Assembly (NCBI RefSeq): GCF_024298925.1
Contig: NZ_CP101283.1
Coordinates: forward strand, 1,617,001-1,681,000
Reading direction: 5' to 3'
Length of the DNA stretch: 64,000 nt
Origin: Phenylobacterium sp. LH3H17
GTDB lineage: Bacteria; Pseudomonadota; Alphaproteobacteria; Caulobacterales; Caulobacteraceae
Shown here: piece by piece, positions 26,980 to 34,749 of the stretch
Position numbering within the stretch: position 1 is the stretch's first letter
How the letters are laid out: each line of letters begins with the position of its first letter
Position numbers and translations under genes: made by a program
The notes under the pieces: model-generated
What the model was told of the DNA's origin: nothing
Database searches by the model: none
The model's input: only the letters and a program-made list of their open reading frames with translations

Positions 26980-27860
26980 GCGCTGTGGTTCAGGCCTTCG
27001 CCGCCGATCAGGCCGGCGCGGCGCGGCTCGCCGACGCCCTGGGGCTGGGGCTGGAGACCGTAAGGCTGCACGTCTTCCCCGATCGCGAGGTCCTCCCCAC
27101 CGTCACGCCCTTCGCCGGCGTCGTGATCGCCTATTGCCCGCTCAACCAGCCCAACGCCAAGCTCATGAGCCTTATGCTCGCCTGCGACGCCTGGCGGCGC
27201 GGCGGCGCCACCCGGCTGATCCTGGTCGCGCCCTACATGTGCTACCTGCGCCAGGACACGGTCTTCGCCCCTGGCCAGGCCTTGAGCCGCGATGTGATCG
27301 GCCGCCTGCTGGGCGAGCGGTTCGACCGGATCGTCACGGTCGAGCCTCACCTGCATCGGACCTCCGACCTCGGGGCGGTGTTCGCGCCGGCCCAGGTCAC
27401 GGCGCTGTCGGCCGCCGAACCCCTGGCCCGCGCGATCGGCGCCGACCCGCCGCCCGTGGTGATCGGGCCCGACGGCGAGTCCGAGCCCTGGGCGCGGGCG
27501 ATCGGCGAGGCCCTGGGCGCGCCACACATGACTCTGCGCAAGACCCGCCACGGCGATCACCGGGTGGATCTATGCTTGGACGGCGGTGCTGATCTGAAAG
27601 GCCGCCGCGCGGTCATCATCGACGACATCTGTTCGAGCGGCGGGACCCTGGAGGCCGCCGTCCGCCTGGCTCTGGCCCAGGGCGCAGAACGGGTGGAGGT
27701 CGCCGTCGTCCACGCGCTCTTCGACTGGGCGACGGCGCGACGCCTCGCCGAGGCCGGCGCCAGCCGTATAATCTCGACCGACAGCTGTCCCCATCCCAGC
27801 AACGCCGTGGCGCTGGCGCCCATCCTGGCGGCCGCGCTCACCGAGGAGATATCCACATGA
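26976..27860 (+). CDS. ribose-phosphate pyrophosphokinase paralogue
   Basis: 294 residues, PRPP synthetase fold. FPDREVLP replaces the usual FSDGE, the ATP loop is CYLRQDTVFAPGQALS (RQD kept), the usual DLHA is PHLH, and the PRPP loop is VIIDDICSSGGTL. These changes from housekeeping Prs suggest altered regulation or substrate. Normal reaction: ribose-5-phosphate + ATP to PRPP + AMP. Both ends overlap the neighbours by ATGA, placing it between a nucleotide phosphorylase and an MBL-fold nuclease. It is unlikely to be the cell's only Prs. Confidence 0.85.
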   Translation: MSAVVQAFAADQAGAARLADALGLGLETVRLHVFPDREVLPTVTPFAGVVIAYCPLNQPNAKLMSLMLACDAWRRGGATRLILVAPYMCYLRQDTVFAPGQALSRDVIGRLLGERFDRIVTVEPHLHRTSDLGAVFAPAQVTALSAAEPLARAIGADPPPVVIGPDGESEPWARAIGEALGAPHMTLRKTRHGDHRVDLCLDGGADLKGRRAVIIDDICSSGGTLEAAVRLALAQGAERVEVAVVHALFDWATARRLAEAGASRIISTDSCPHPSNAVALAPILAAALTEEIST

Positions 27861-29485
27861 GCCTGAAACTCACCTTCCACGGCGCGGCGGGATGTGTGAC
27901 CGGCTTTTGCGCCCGTCTCGAGACCGGGCGCGCCACCCTGCTTATCGACTGCGGCATGTTCCAGGGGTCGAAGACCCTCAAGGCGCTCAACTACGAGCCA
28001 TTTCCCTTCGAAGCGTCGAAGATCGACGCCGTCCTGCTGACCCACGCCCATATCGATCACTCGGGCCTGCTGCCCAAGCTGATGAAGGCGGGGTTCGAGG
28101 GGCCGATCTTCGCCACGGCGGCGACCCGCGACCTGTGCGGCGTGATGTTGCCCGACGCGGGCAGCATTCAGGAAAGCGAGGTCCGCCAGCTCAACCGCCG
28201 CAACCAGCGACGCGGTCGCGACCAGGTCGAGCCGATCTACACCGTGCGCGACGCCGTGCGGACGACCGAACTGTTCGAGCGGGTGAAGCTTGGCGAAAGC
28301 GTCGTCGTGGCGCCCGGCGTGACCGCGACCTATTGGGAGGCGGGCCACATCCTGGGCGCGGCCTCCATCGAGGTGTGCGTCGAGACCGAGGAAGGTCCCG
28401 TCTCCATCCTGTTCTCCGGCGATATCGGCCCCGGCGGCCGGGACTATTCAGCCGACCCGGAAGGGCCGGCCGGGGTCGATCACCTGGTTCTGGAGTCGAC
28501 CTACGGCGACCGGCCCCGCCTGCTCGTTGATCCAGCCACGCGCCGCAAGATGCTGGCGCAGGAACTCAACGACGCTCACGAGGCGGGCGGCCCGCTGCTG
28601 ATTCCGGCCTTTGCCGTGGAACGCTCCCAGGAACTGCTGGCCGATATCCTGGCGATCATGGCCGACGGCCATGCGCCGGAGGCCGACATCTTCCTGGACT
28701 CCCCGCTCGCCATCGAAGCCACCGAGGTCTTCCGTCGCCGTGGCTGGAATCGTGCGACCGACGTCAACCCGTTCCAGGGCCTCTACGCCAACGACCGGCT
28801 GAAGTTCCTGCGCGAGCCCTGGGAGAGCGACCGCCTCGAACGCCTCAAGGGCTGGCACATCATCCTGGCGGCCAGCGGCATGTGTGACGCCGGCCGCGTC
28901 CGCAAGCACCTGAAACGACTCCTGTGGCAGCGCCAGGCCACGGTGCTGCTGTCCGGCTATCAGGCCGTCGGCACCCTCGGCCGAATCCTGGAAGAGGGCG
29001 CCGAACGGGTGCGTATCCAGGGCGAGGATGTCCGTGTCCGCGCGCGAATCCGATCCCTGGACGTCTATTCCGGCCATGCCGACGCCGATGGGCTCGTCGC
29101 CTGGGCTCAGGCTCGGGCGCCGGTGGGCGGCACCGTGTTCCTGGCTCACGGCGAACCGCCTGCGCTCGAGGGCCTGAGAGGCCGGCTGGCGGCCGCAGGC
29201 TTCGCCGAGGACCGGCTGGCGATCCCGTCGCTGGACGAGCGCTTCGTGATCCTCAAGGGCCAGGCCGCCGCCGACGCCCAAGGCAAGCCGCGGCTCGCGG
29301 CCGCCGCCGTCTCGCGTCCGGACTGGCACAACCAGCGCGCCGCCTTCCTGCTCGACCTGGACGGGCGCATCGAACTCGCCGGGTCGGACGAGGCCCGCAG
29401 CGCCATGATCCGCCGCCTGCGCGCGGCCCTGGAGGAGCCCGTTGACAGAGGTCAAGGCGCCGATGCGCCGGCTTCGGTCACTTGA
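27857..29485 (+). CDS. MBL-fold beta-CASP ribonuclease-like hydrolase
   Basis: 542 residues. The metallo-beta-lactamase domain has the zinc motif H63-A-H65-I-D67-H68 in LTHAHIDHSGLL and a further metal Asp in FSGDIG. The beta-CASP insertion contains LIPAFAVERSQELL, and SGMCDAGRVRKHL and YSGHADADGL supply later motifs. Members include CPSF73-like and bacterial RNA-processing enzymes. A C-terminal extension of about 75 residues follows. It is the last gene of a four-gene coupled operon. Its 3' end contains the FixK box for the next gene. Confidence 0.88.
   Translation: MSLKLTFHGAAGCVTGFCARLETGRATLLIDCGMFQGSKTLKALNYEPFPFEASKIDAVLLTHAHIDHSGLLPKLMKAGFEGPIFATAATRDLCGVMLPDAGSIQESEVRQLNRRNQRRGRDQVEPIYTVRDAVRTTELFERVKLGESVVVAPGVTATYWEAGHILGAASIEVCVETEEGPVSILFSGDIGPGGRDYSADPEGPAGVDHLVLESTYGDRPRLLVDPATRRKMLAQELNDAHEAGGPLLIPAFAVERSQELLADILAIMADGHAPEADIFLDSPLAIEATEVFRRRGWNRATDVNPFQGLYANDRLKFLREPWESDRLERLKGWHIILAASGMCDAGRVRKHLKRLLWQRQATVLLSGYQAVGTLGRILEEGAERVRIQGEDVRVRARIRSLDVYSGHADADGLVAWAQARAPVGGTVFLAHGEPPALEGLRGRLAAAGFAEDRLAIPSLDERFVILKGQAAADAQGKPRLAAAAVSRPDWHNQRAAFLLDLDGRIELAGSDEARSAMIRRLRAALEEPVDRGQGADAPASVT
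29442..29455. promoter_or_regulatory. FNR/FixK box TTGA-CAGAGG-TCAA
   Basis: Perfect palindrome inside the last codons of the MBL gene. Centre 29448.5 predicts a start near 29490, 23 bases before the DUF883 gene ATG at 29513. Confidence 0.75.
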
Positions 29486-29512
29486 GGGCGCACAGCAGCA
29501 AGGAGCCGCGCC

Positions 29513-29818
29513 ATGAGCAAGTCCGTCGCCAAGAGGATCGCCAACGAGCTGGATGACGCCCTCGACGACATCGGTCACGAGCTGAAGAAGGCCGGCGAGG
29601 CCATCAGCGATGAGGCGCGGGACAATTTCACCCGCGTGGCCACCAAGCTGCAGCGCGCGTCCCGTGACTTTACGGTGGAGGCCCGCCGGCAGTCGCGTGA
29701 GCTGACCGACCAGGCCGTGACCCAGGCCAGGGAGCACCCGGCGACCGCCCTCGCCATCGCCGCCGCCGCGATCGCCTTGATCGGACTGGTGTTCTGGCGC
29801 GCCCAGCCGTCCGACTGA
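29513..29818 (+). CDS. DUF883 (ElaB/YqjD/YgaM-like) membrane-anchored protein
   Basis: 101 residues: a long amphipathic helix (1-75, rich in Lys/Glu/Asp/Arg) followed by one C-terminal TM helix (ALAIAAAAIALIGLVFW) and a short polar tail. This is the layout of E. coli YqjD and ElaB, which attach to ribosomes and the inner membrane in stationary phase. AAGGAG lies seven bases before the ATG. It follows the phosphorylase/PRPP/MBL operon but has its own FixK box. A ribosome-parking role is inference from family. Confidence 0.8.
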   Translation: MSKSVAKRIANELDDALDDIGHELKKAGEAISDEARDNFTRVATKLQRASRDFTVEARRQSRELTDQAVTQAREHPATALAIAAAAIALIGLVFWRAQPSD

Positions 29819-29867
29819 GGCTCTCCTGGACGCGCTCCTCGAGTCCGGCCGCATCGTTCCATTTCTC

Positions 29868-30470
29868 GTGGCGGTCGGCCTCGTCGAGCTGACGCCTGGG
29901 CCGAACATGGCCTATCTCGGCCTGGTGGCCGCTCGGCACGGTCGCGTCGCCGGCCTGGCCACTGTGGCCGGAGTGACCCTGGGCTTGGCCCTGTACCTGC
30001 TCGCCACCGTCGCCGGCCTGGCCGGGATCGCCGCGCAGGCGCCGTGGCTGTTCCAAGCCCTTCGCGTGGCCGGAATCGGCTATCTGCTATGGCTCGCGCT
30101 CGACGCCTGGCGCGGCTCGCCGGAGGTCGCGCCCACCCCAGCCGACGAGCGGTCGCCCTATGGCCGGTTCGCCGCCCGCGGCTTCCTCGCCAATTTGCTC
30201 AATCCCAAGGCCGCGGTTTTCTATCTCGCCCTGTTGCCAGGTTTCACGACGCCGGACGCCGGTGAGACGACGCCCCAGGTCCTGGTCCTCGGCGCTGTCC
30301 ATCTGGGCGTGAGCCTGGTGGTCCACCTCGGCATCGTCGCCCTGGCGGGGTCGGCCGCCCTGAACTTGCCCAGGGGCGGCGCCTATGAGCGGGCGATGAG
30401 GGGGGTGTTCGCCGGCGGCCTGGTCGGCGTCGCGGCCTGGCTCGGCTGGACGACCCGGGTCGGGATTTGA
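29868..30470 (+). CDS. LysE/RhtB-family amino-acid exporter
   Basis: 200 residues from GTG 29868, with about six TM helices and the family signature ELTPGPNMAYLG near the N-terminus, plus GFLANLLNPKAAVFYLALLPGF. The first helix is cut short with this start. The frame extends upstream without ATG/GTG/TTG to a CTG at 29826, preceded by GAGG five bases away; starting there adds LDALLESGRIVPFL and completes helix 1. The real start may therefore be CTG. The exported amino acid is unknown. Confidence 0.85.
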   Translation: MAVGLVELTPGPNMAYLGLVAARHGRVAGLATVAGVTLGLALYLLATVAGLAGIAAQAPWLFQALRVAGIGYLLWLALDAWRGSPEVAPTPADERSPYGRFAARGFLANLLNPKAAVFYLALLPGFTTPDAGETTPQVLVLGAVHLGVSLVVHLGIVALAGSAALNLPRGGAYERAMRGVFAGGLVGVAAWLGWTTRVGI

Positions 30471-30476
30471 TGGGCG

Positions 30477-30761
30477 CTAGTCGTGAACCGGGTAGGGGAC
30501 GAGCGGGCTGTCGGCCGCCGCCGGCGGCTCGGGCTCCGGCTCTGGGGGACATGAGACTTCGGTGGCCGAGAAGCTCGGCAGGCGTCCCGAGAACAGCTCG
30601 AAGACCGCCGACAAGGCGGCGCCGAAGAATGCCGCGACCTCGAAAACCGGACGCAGCTTGCGGCAGATCCGAACGTGCAGGCGACGGAGCTTGGAGCGGA
30701 CCGTCCTGGCGGGACGGGTTGGGGCTCGTATCGCCAGCGGCGCGGTTTGCTTCACGTACAT
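30477..30761 (-). CDS. small basic membrane-associated protein, function unknown
   Basis: 94 residues: a basic N-terminal half (KLRRLHVRICRKLRPVF), one hydrophobic helix (EVAAFFGAALSAVFELF), and a Pro/Glu-rich tail (PPEPEPEPPAA). A strong GGAGGAGA lies six bases before ATG 30761, and that ATG shares a base with the stop of the upstream DUF2933 gene (TGATG), which supports it as a real coupled gene. No family recognised. Confidence 0.6.
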   Translation of the reverse strand: MYVKQTAPLAIRAPTRPARTVRSKLRRLHVRICRKLRPVFEVAAFFGAALSAVFELFSGRLPSFSATEVSCPPEPEPEPPAAADSPLVPYPVHD

Positions 30762-30946
30762 CAGGAATCTCCTCCTCGGCGATGTCCGCCGTGGAACAAA
30801 TGGAGCAACGGGCACACCGCCAGGATCAGGTAGGGCAGGTAGCCAGCGGCGTGCCCGCGATGCTCGCGGACCAGATAGAACATCAGGATGAGCGCGGCTG
30901 AACCGGCGGCGAGAAGGGCGGGACGCTTCCAGTCGTACTTGGTCAT
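30761..30946 (-). CDS. DUF2933-like small membrane protein
   Basis: 61 residues with two hydrophobic segments (LLAAGSAALILMFYLV and YLPYLILAVCPLLHLF) and a His-containing C-terminus (HLFHGGHRRGG). The YLPYL..L.CPL.HL.H pattern fits DUF2933 proteins, often found near copper or heavy-metal genes. It is coupled to the downstream gene by a one-base overlap. The ribosome site is weak. Confidence 0.7.
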   Translation of the reverse strand: MTKYDWKRPALLAAGSAALILMFYLVREHRGHAAGYLPYLILAVCPLLHLFHGGHRRGGDS

Positions 30947-31002
30947 TGGCGAGATCCGTCCAGGCTATGGACCGAGGGTCGCTCGGCTTGTTTCGTTCGC
31001 GG

Positions 31003-31287
31003 TCAGCGCCGATCGAAGCGGCCCAGCAGGTTGTAGGACGCCGAGATGAGCGCCCCGGCGAGCGCGCCGAACACGGGCGACCACAGAAGGCCATCCAGGA
31101 GTGCGGCCGTCGAGGTGATCGGCTGTCTCGTGAACAGCGCGACGAACATGTGCGATGGGCTTTCGACGAAACCTGCTCCAGCCCAGCAGAGGGCGAACAG
31201 GACCGTCAGGCCCAGGGCGGCGGACGCCGCGCATCGGATGACGCTCAGCGGCCTCGTGGAATGGTTGGGCGGAGACGTGGCGGTCAT
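31003..31287 (-). CDS. two-helix membrane protein, function unknown
   Basis: 94 residues with TM helices at about 17-40 and 62-85 separated by a polar loop (FVESPSHMFVALFTRQP). GAGGG precedes ATG 31287 by seven bases. A FixK box at 31360 would give a leftward start 38 bases before it. It is 56 bases upstream of the DUF2933 pair and could lead a three-gene unit of small membrane proteins. No family recognised. Confidence 0.65.
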   Translation of the reverse strand: MTATSPPNHSTRPLSVIRCAASAALGLTVLFALCWAGAGFVESPSHMFVALFTRQPITSTAALLDGLLWSPVFGALAGALISASYNLLGRFDRR

Positions 31288-31359
31288 CGTGTGACCCTCG
31301 GCGACAGCTGGCGAAAGCGCCGGCCCAACGAAACCTTATCGCGCCGCGCGCCGCCGGCT

Positions 31360-31373
31360 TTGACCGGTATCAA
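31360..31373. promoter_or_regulatory. FNR/FixK box TTGA-CCGGTA-TCAA
   Basis: Perfect palindrome in the 222-base divergent gap 31288-31509. It sits better for the leftward membrane-protein gene (start near 31325) than for the rightward His-rich protein, whose ATG is about 100 bases from the predicted start. Confidence 0.7.
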
Positions 31374-31509
31374 GAGCCTTGCCCCAGGCGAGATTGGCCC
31401 GGCCTGGTCCTCGAGACCTTGCGATTCCCGCTTGGAAGGCTTGACGTATCGCAAGGCCAAAAGCGCGGAACGCGCCATAATGAGAGAACTCGCACATAGG
31501 AGATTTCCG

Positions 31510-31842
31510 ATGCGTGCCCTTCTCATATCTGTCGCCAGCCTCGCGGCGTTCGCCGCCGGGCCGACCCTGGCCCAACAGGACCACGCGGGTCATCATCCCG
31601 CCCCCGTTGGAACGCCGCCGGCGGCCTCGACTTCCGCCGCCGACGCGCAGGTCACCCACGAAAAATGCAAGGCCGTGATGGGCGCCAAGATGGCGGCGAA
31701 GCAGCCGCATGATCACGGTCGCGACAAGACCGGCGCGCCGACTTGGCCGCAGGGAAAGAAGCACTCGCCCGAGGAGATGGAGCAGCTCCACAAGCAGTGC
31801 GAAGCGATGATGTCCAAGGACGCGGCGTCGGCCCCCAAATAG
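31510..31842 (+). CDS. exported His/Met-rich small protein
   Basis: 110 residues with a signal peptide (MRALLISVASLAAFAAG to TLAQ) and a mature part with QQDHAGHHPAP, HEKC, PHDHGRDK and HKQCEAMM. Spaced His, Met and two Cys suggest periplasmic metal (copper?) binding; no family is recognised. AGGAG sits seven bases before ATG 31510; an in-frame ATG at 31480 lacks a site. It lies near a DUF2933 gene, also common in copper contexts. Confidence 0.7.
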   Translation: MRALLISVASLAAFAAGPTLAQQDHAGHHPAPVGTPPAASTSAADAQVTHEKCKAVMGAKMAAKQPHDHGRDKTGAPTWPQGKKHSPEEMEQLHKQCEAMMSKDAASAPK

Positions 31843-31964
31843 GCGTTGTCCGTCGATCGAATGGAGAGCGTCCAGGCGTCGTCGGTGAGGGTCCTCGATC
31901 TCCGACGGGCCCAGCCTCTCCTCGCGGCCGAAGCCTGGCGTCTCGTCAGCGCGCGCCGACAGGC

Positions 31965-32069
31965 TTAGCGAGGTGGGCCGGGCGGGCCGCGGCCCCGACG
32001 CCAGGCCAGCGTCGGGCCGGCCAGGACCAAGGCCGCCGTGACGGCCCAGGCCTGGAAGGGCTTGACCAT
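31965..32069 (-). CDS. possible 34-residue small membrane protein
   Basis: Short frame with AGGAG six bases before ATG 32069, a hydrophobic helix (AWAVTAALVLAGPTLAW) and a basic Arg/Gly/Pro tail. It lies left of the FixK box at 32112, the only gene candidate in the 333-base gap 31843-32175. The hydrophobic start and ribosome site support it, but the short length and the tight gap to the box (predicted start only eight bases before the ATG) leave real doubt. The rest of the gap shows nothing codable. Confidence 0.35.
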   Translation of the reverse strand: MVKPFQAWAVTAALVLAGPTLAWRRGRGPPGPPR

Positions 32070-32111
32070 TGAAGGCTCCTCGAAACGCAAGCATAGCTTG
32101 GCGGTCGCCCG

Positions 32112-32125
32112 TTGAGGACGGTCAA
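32112..32125. promoter_or_regulatory. FNR/FixK box TTGA-GGACGG-TCAA
   Basis: Perfect palindrome. Centre 32118.5 predicts a start near 32160, 16 bases before the Usp ATG at 32176. Confidence 0.78.
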
Positions 32126-32175
32126 AGCGGGCCTGCCGCCAGGGCCCCATCGTCGCGCTGCAAGGAGATGGTTCA

Positions 32176-33009
32176 ATGACCTATCGCGACATTCTGGTTG
32201 AGGTGGCCGCCGATCCCGCCGCTCAAGGCCGCTGCGACCAGGCCACGCGCTTGGCCAAGCGCTTCGGCGCCCATCTCACCGGGGTCTTTCTCGAGCCCGC
32301 CTTCACGTTGCCCAGCACCGCGGCTGGAGGAGCGTGGATCCCGCCGGCCTTGCTGACCTCGGCGCTCGAGGCGCACGAGGCGGCGGTCAACCGCGCCGAA
32401 CAGCAGGCCCGGGCCTGGCTTGCCGCCGCCACCCAGGGGGCCGAGGTCGGCTGCGATTGGCTCAGGCTGAAGCAGGACTTGCCCCGGCGATTCATCGACC
32501 ACGCGCGCGGCGCGGACCTGGTCGTCGTCGCGCCAGGGGAAACGCCTTCGCGGGGCGAGTTCCATGTCTCGCCGACGGAGCTGGCGTTCGCCTGCGGGGG
32601 CCCCGTGCTGGTGCTGCCCGACGCACCGGAGCCGGTCAGCGTCGGCCGCCGCGTCCTGGTCGCCTGGAACGGCAGCCGTGAGGCCGCCCGCGCCCTGCGC
32701 GACGCCTGGCCGCTGATCTCAGCCGCCGACCATGTGGCCGTGGCCATGGTGTCGCCGCGGCTCGACCGGGCGGACATCTCGGCCATGCAACAGCGCTTCG
32801 AACGGCGCGGCTGTAAGGTCGAGGTCTTCGTGGAGACATCGCCGGAGGCCTCGGTCAGCGACACGCTGCGCGGCCAGGTCGACGACTGGAAAGCCGACCT
32901 GCTGGTCATGGGAATCTATGGCCGCACGCGGCTGGCCGAGCGGATCCTCGGCGGCGTCAGCCGCGACTTCATGAACAATCCGCCGACCGCCCTGCTGGTC
33001 TCCCACTAG
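32176..33009 (+). CDS. universal stress protein, tandem Usp domains
   Basis: 277 residues, two Usp domains. The N-terminal domain begins YRDILVEVAADPAAQG; the second begins RRVLVAWNGSREAARAL and ends with GIYGRTRLAERILGGVSRDF and LLVSH. AAGGAG precedes the ATG by eight bases. It has its own FixK box, matching the usual induction of such Usps in oxygen limitation. A LOG-family gene follows after eight bases. It is related to the Usp at 21931 but clearly not a recent duplicate. Confidence 0.88.
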   Translation: MTYRDILVEVAADPAAQGRCDQATRLAKRFGAHLTGVFLEPAFTLPSTAAGGAWIPPALLTSALEAHEAAVNRAEQQARAWLAAATQGAEVGCDWLRLKQDLPRRFIDHARGADLVVVAPGETPSRGEFHVSPTELAFACGGPVLVLPDAPEPVSVGRRVLVAWNGSREAARALRDAWPLISAADHVAVAMVSPRLDRADISAMQQRFERRGCKVEVFVETSPEASVSDTLRGQVDDWKADLLVMGIYGRTRLAERILGGVSRDFMNNPPTALLVSH

Positions 33010-33017
33010 GCGATCCG

Positions 33018-33818
33018 ATGCCAGCGGACGAACAAGCCCACACACCGACAACCGAGCCGCAGGGCAATGGGGCGCAACGCGCCTCGCCCTCCTATACCCT
33101 GGCGGCGCTGGACCAGGACTTCCTGCTGGGCGGCTCCATGCGCGGGGTGCGGTTCCTGCTCGAGTTCGCCAAGGCCGACGAGGCCCTTCGCGCCTGGGGC
33201 GTGAGATCCACGATCGTCGTCTTCGGCAGCGCGCGCATCAGCGACACGGGAAGCCCCGACCAGCGCCGGTGGTACCAGCAGGCCAGGCGGTTCGGCCGGC
33301 TGGCGTCGGAAGAGGGCGGGGCGTTGCGGCCCGAGGGCGGCCAGCGCGACAACGTCATCGCCACCGGCGGCGGCCCCGGCGCCATGGAGGCGGCCAATCG
33401 CGGCGCGAACGACGCCGGGGCTCCGTCCATCGGCTTCAACATCTCCCTGCCACGGGAGCAGGGCCCAAACCCCTACAGCACGCCGGATCTGACCTTCCGC
33501 TTTCACTACTTCGCCATGCGCAAGATGCACCTGGCGATGCGCGCCAACGCGCTGGTGGTGTTCCCGGGCGGCTTTGGGACGCTGGATGAACTCTTCGAAA
33601 TCCTGACCCTGCGCCAGACTGGAAAGAGTCCGCCCATTCCCGTGGTCCTGGTCGATAGGGCCTATTGGACTTCAGTGATCAACCTTGAGGCCTTGCTGGC
33701 CCACGGCATGATCGACGCGCGCGACCTCGACCTCTTCCATTTCGCCGAGACGGCCGAGGAAATCTGGGCGCGCCTGTTGGCGGAGGGCGTACGGCCAGGC
33801 GAAAGGGTGACCGGGTGA
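33018..33818 (+). CDS. LOG-family (TIGR00730-like) Rossmann-fold protein
   Basis: 266 residues with nucleotide-binding motifs IVVFGSARI, ATGGGPGAMEAANRGA and FPGGFGTLDELFE, the PGGxGT signature of LOG/YgdH-type proteins. Some members hydrolyse nucleoside monophosphates to free base and ribose-5-phosphate. The enzyme-type residues R (MRKMHLA) and E (TLDE) are present. Its position behind a FixK-controlled Usp and near a nucleotide-phosphorylase operon suggests nucleotide turnover. The stop overlaps the next gene. Confidence 0.87.
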   Translation: MPADEQAHTPTTEPQGNGAQRASPSYTLAALDQDFLLGGSMRGVRFLLEFAKADEALRAWGVRSTIVVFGSARISDTGSPDQRRWYQQARRFGRLASEEGGALRPEGGQRDNVIATGGGPGAMEAANRGANDAGAPSIGFNISLPREQGPNPYSTPDLTFRFHYFAMRKMHLAMRANALVVFPGGFGTLDELFEILTLRQTGKSPPIPVVLVDRAYWTSVINLEALLAHGMIDARDLDLFHFAETAEEIWARLLAEGVRPGERVTG

Positions 33819-34192
33819 TCTGGCTTGTCCTGCTCGCCACCGGCGTCGTCGTCGGCTCGCCCGCCGCCGAACTGCGCGGCTTCCTCGACGGCCAGCAACT
33901 CCACGAGCACTGTCGGCCAAGCCCGGCGGACGAATTGGCGGACCTGCGCTCGGCGCTCTGCCTGGGCTATGTCGTCGGATCGGCCGACCAAATCCTGGCG
34001 GATGAGGCCGAAACGCCGCCACAGCTCAAGAGTTTCTGTCCGCCGCGGACGGTGATCGCCGAGGATCTGCGCGGCGCCGCGGTCGATTTCCTCGATCGCC
34101 ACCCCGAGGCCCAAGGCGCCGCGGCCGCGACCGTGGTCGCCGCGGCGCTTTCCGCGCGCTACCCGTGCGGCGCCGATGAGGGGATTGATTGA
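33815..34192 (+). CDS. Rap1a/Tai-domain exported protein
   Basis: 125 residues: a short N-terminal hydrophobic signal (MIWLVLLATGVVVGSPAA), then the Rap1a/Tai pattern with LCLGYVVGSADQ, four paired cysteines (HC, LC, FC, YPC) likely disulphide-bonded, and a C-terminal helix. Family members include immunity proteins of type VI effectors, but many are lone periplasmic proteins. The GTG overlaps the LOG stop (GTGA). No effector gene is adjacent, so an immunity role is not supported here. Confidence 0.7.
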   Translation: MIWLVLLATGVVVGSPAAELRGFLDGQQLHEHCRPSPADELADLRSALCLGYVVGSADQILADEAETPPQLKSFCPPRTVIAEDLRGAAVDFLDRHPEAQGAAAATVVAAALSARYPCGADEGID

Positions 34193-34201
34193 GAGGCGCC
34201 T

Positions 34202-34480
34202 CTAGTCCTTCGTCGAGCCCAGGTTCTTCCGGAGCACGGCGCCGATAATGAGGATGAAGGCGGCGAGTCTAAGAAGATAGATGCCGCTCTGCTCCTCTCT
34301 CGGGATTCCAAGCACCACTGGGAGCGATTGATTGATCGCCATCAGCGCGAAGGCTCCGGCGAAAGCCAGGAACAGCCCGTCGCGCGAGCGCGCCCAGAAG
34401 CGCAGGAAGAACGCGGCGGCGACGATATAGCCTGCGGCGATGGCTCCGCTGATGAAGCTCAGATGGATGGGCGCGTCCAT
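34202..34480 (-). CDS. DUF5985-like membrane protein (copy 2)
   Basis: 92 residues, three predicted TM helices, with the family-like motif FFLRFWARSRDGLFLAFAGAFALMAINQ (shown here in part: RFWARSRDGLF, ALMAIN). It starts at ATG 34480, which shares a base with the stop of the related gene upstream. Third gene of a coupled three-gene set. Function unknown. Confidence 0.7.
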   Translation of the reverse strand: MDAPIHLSFISGAIAAGYIVAAAFFLRFWARSRDGLFLAFAGAFALMAINQSLPVVLGIPREEQSGIYLLRLAAFILIIGAVLRKNLGSTKD

Positions 34481-34749
34481 CACTCGCTCTCCGAGATGAA
34501 GCCGTAGAGGAGAACGGCGATTGCGGCCGCCGCGGTTCCATGGCGCCACAGGCGCAGATCCGCTGCGTTGAAGACGACCATGTCGAGAACCAGGAACAGG
34601 TTGTTCATCGCCAGCAAGCCGAAGGAGATGGCGGTCCACAGCAAGAGCCGCGAGCGACTGATGCGATAGGTTCGGATCAGGAGGGCTGCGCAGACCACGC
34701 TCGTCGCGAGACAAAGGACATAGACGATGGCAGGGGCGAATAGGCTCAT
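34480..34749 (-). CDS. DUF5985-like membrane protein (copy 1)
   Basis: 89 residues, three TM helices, with LIRTYRISRSRLLLW and FGLLAMNNLFLV aligning with the matching motif of the adjacent copy. The two probably form a heterodimer or arose by duplication. It overlaps the wHTH gene upstream by four bases (ATGA) and the next gene by one base. Function unknown. Confidence 0.7.
   Translation of the reverse strand: MSLFAPAIVYVLCLATSVVCAALLIRTYRISRSRLLLWTAISFGLLAMNNLFLVLDMVVFNAADLRLWRHGTAAAAIAVLLYGFISESE

Noticed and set aside
33815..34192. Rap1a/Tai protein as immunity part of a type VI effector pair
   Set aside because: No effector or secretion gene is adjacent; the neighbours are LOG and Usp genes.
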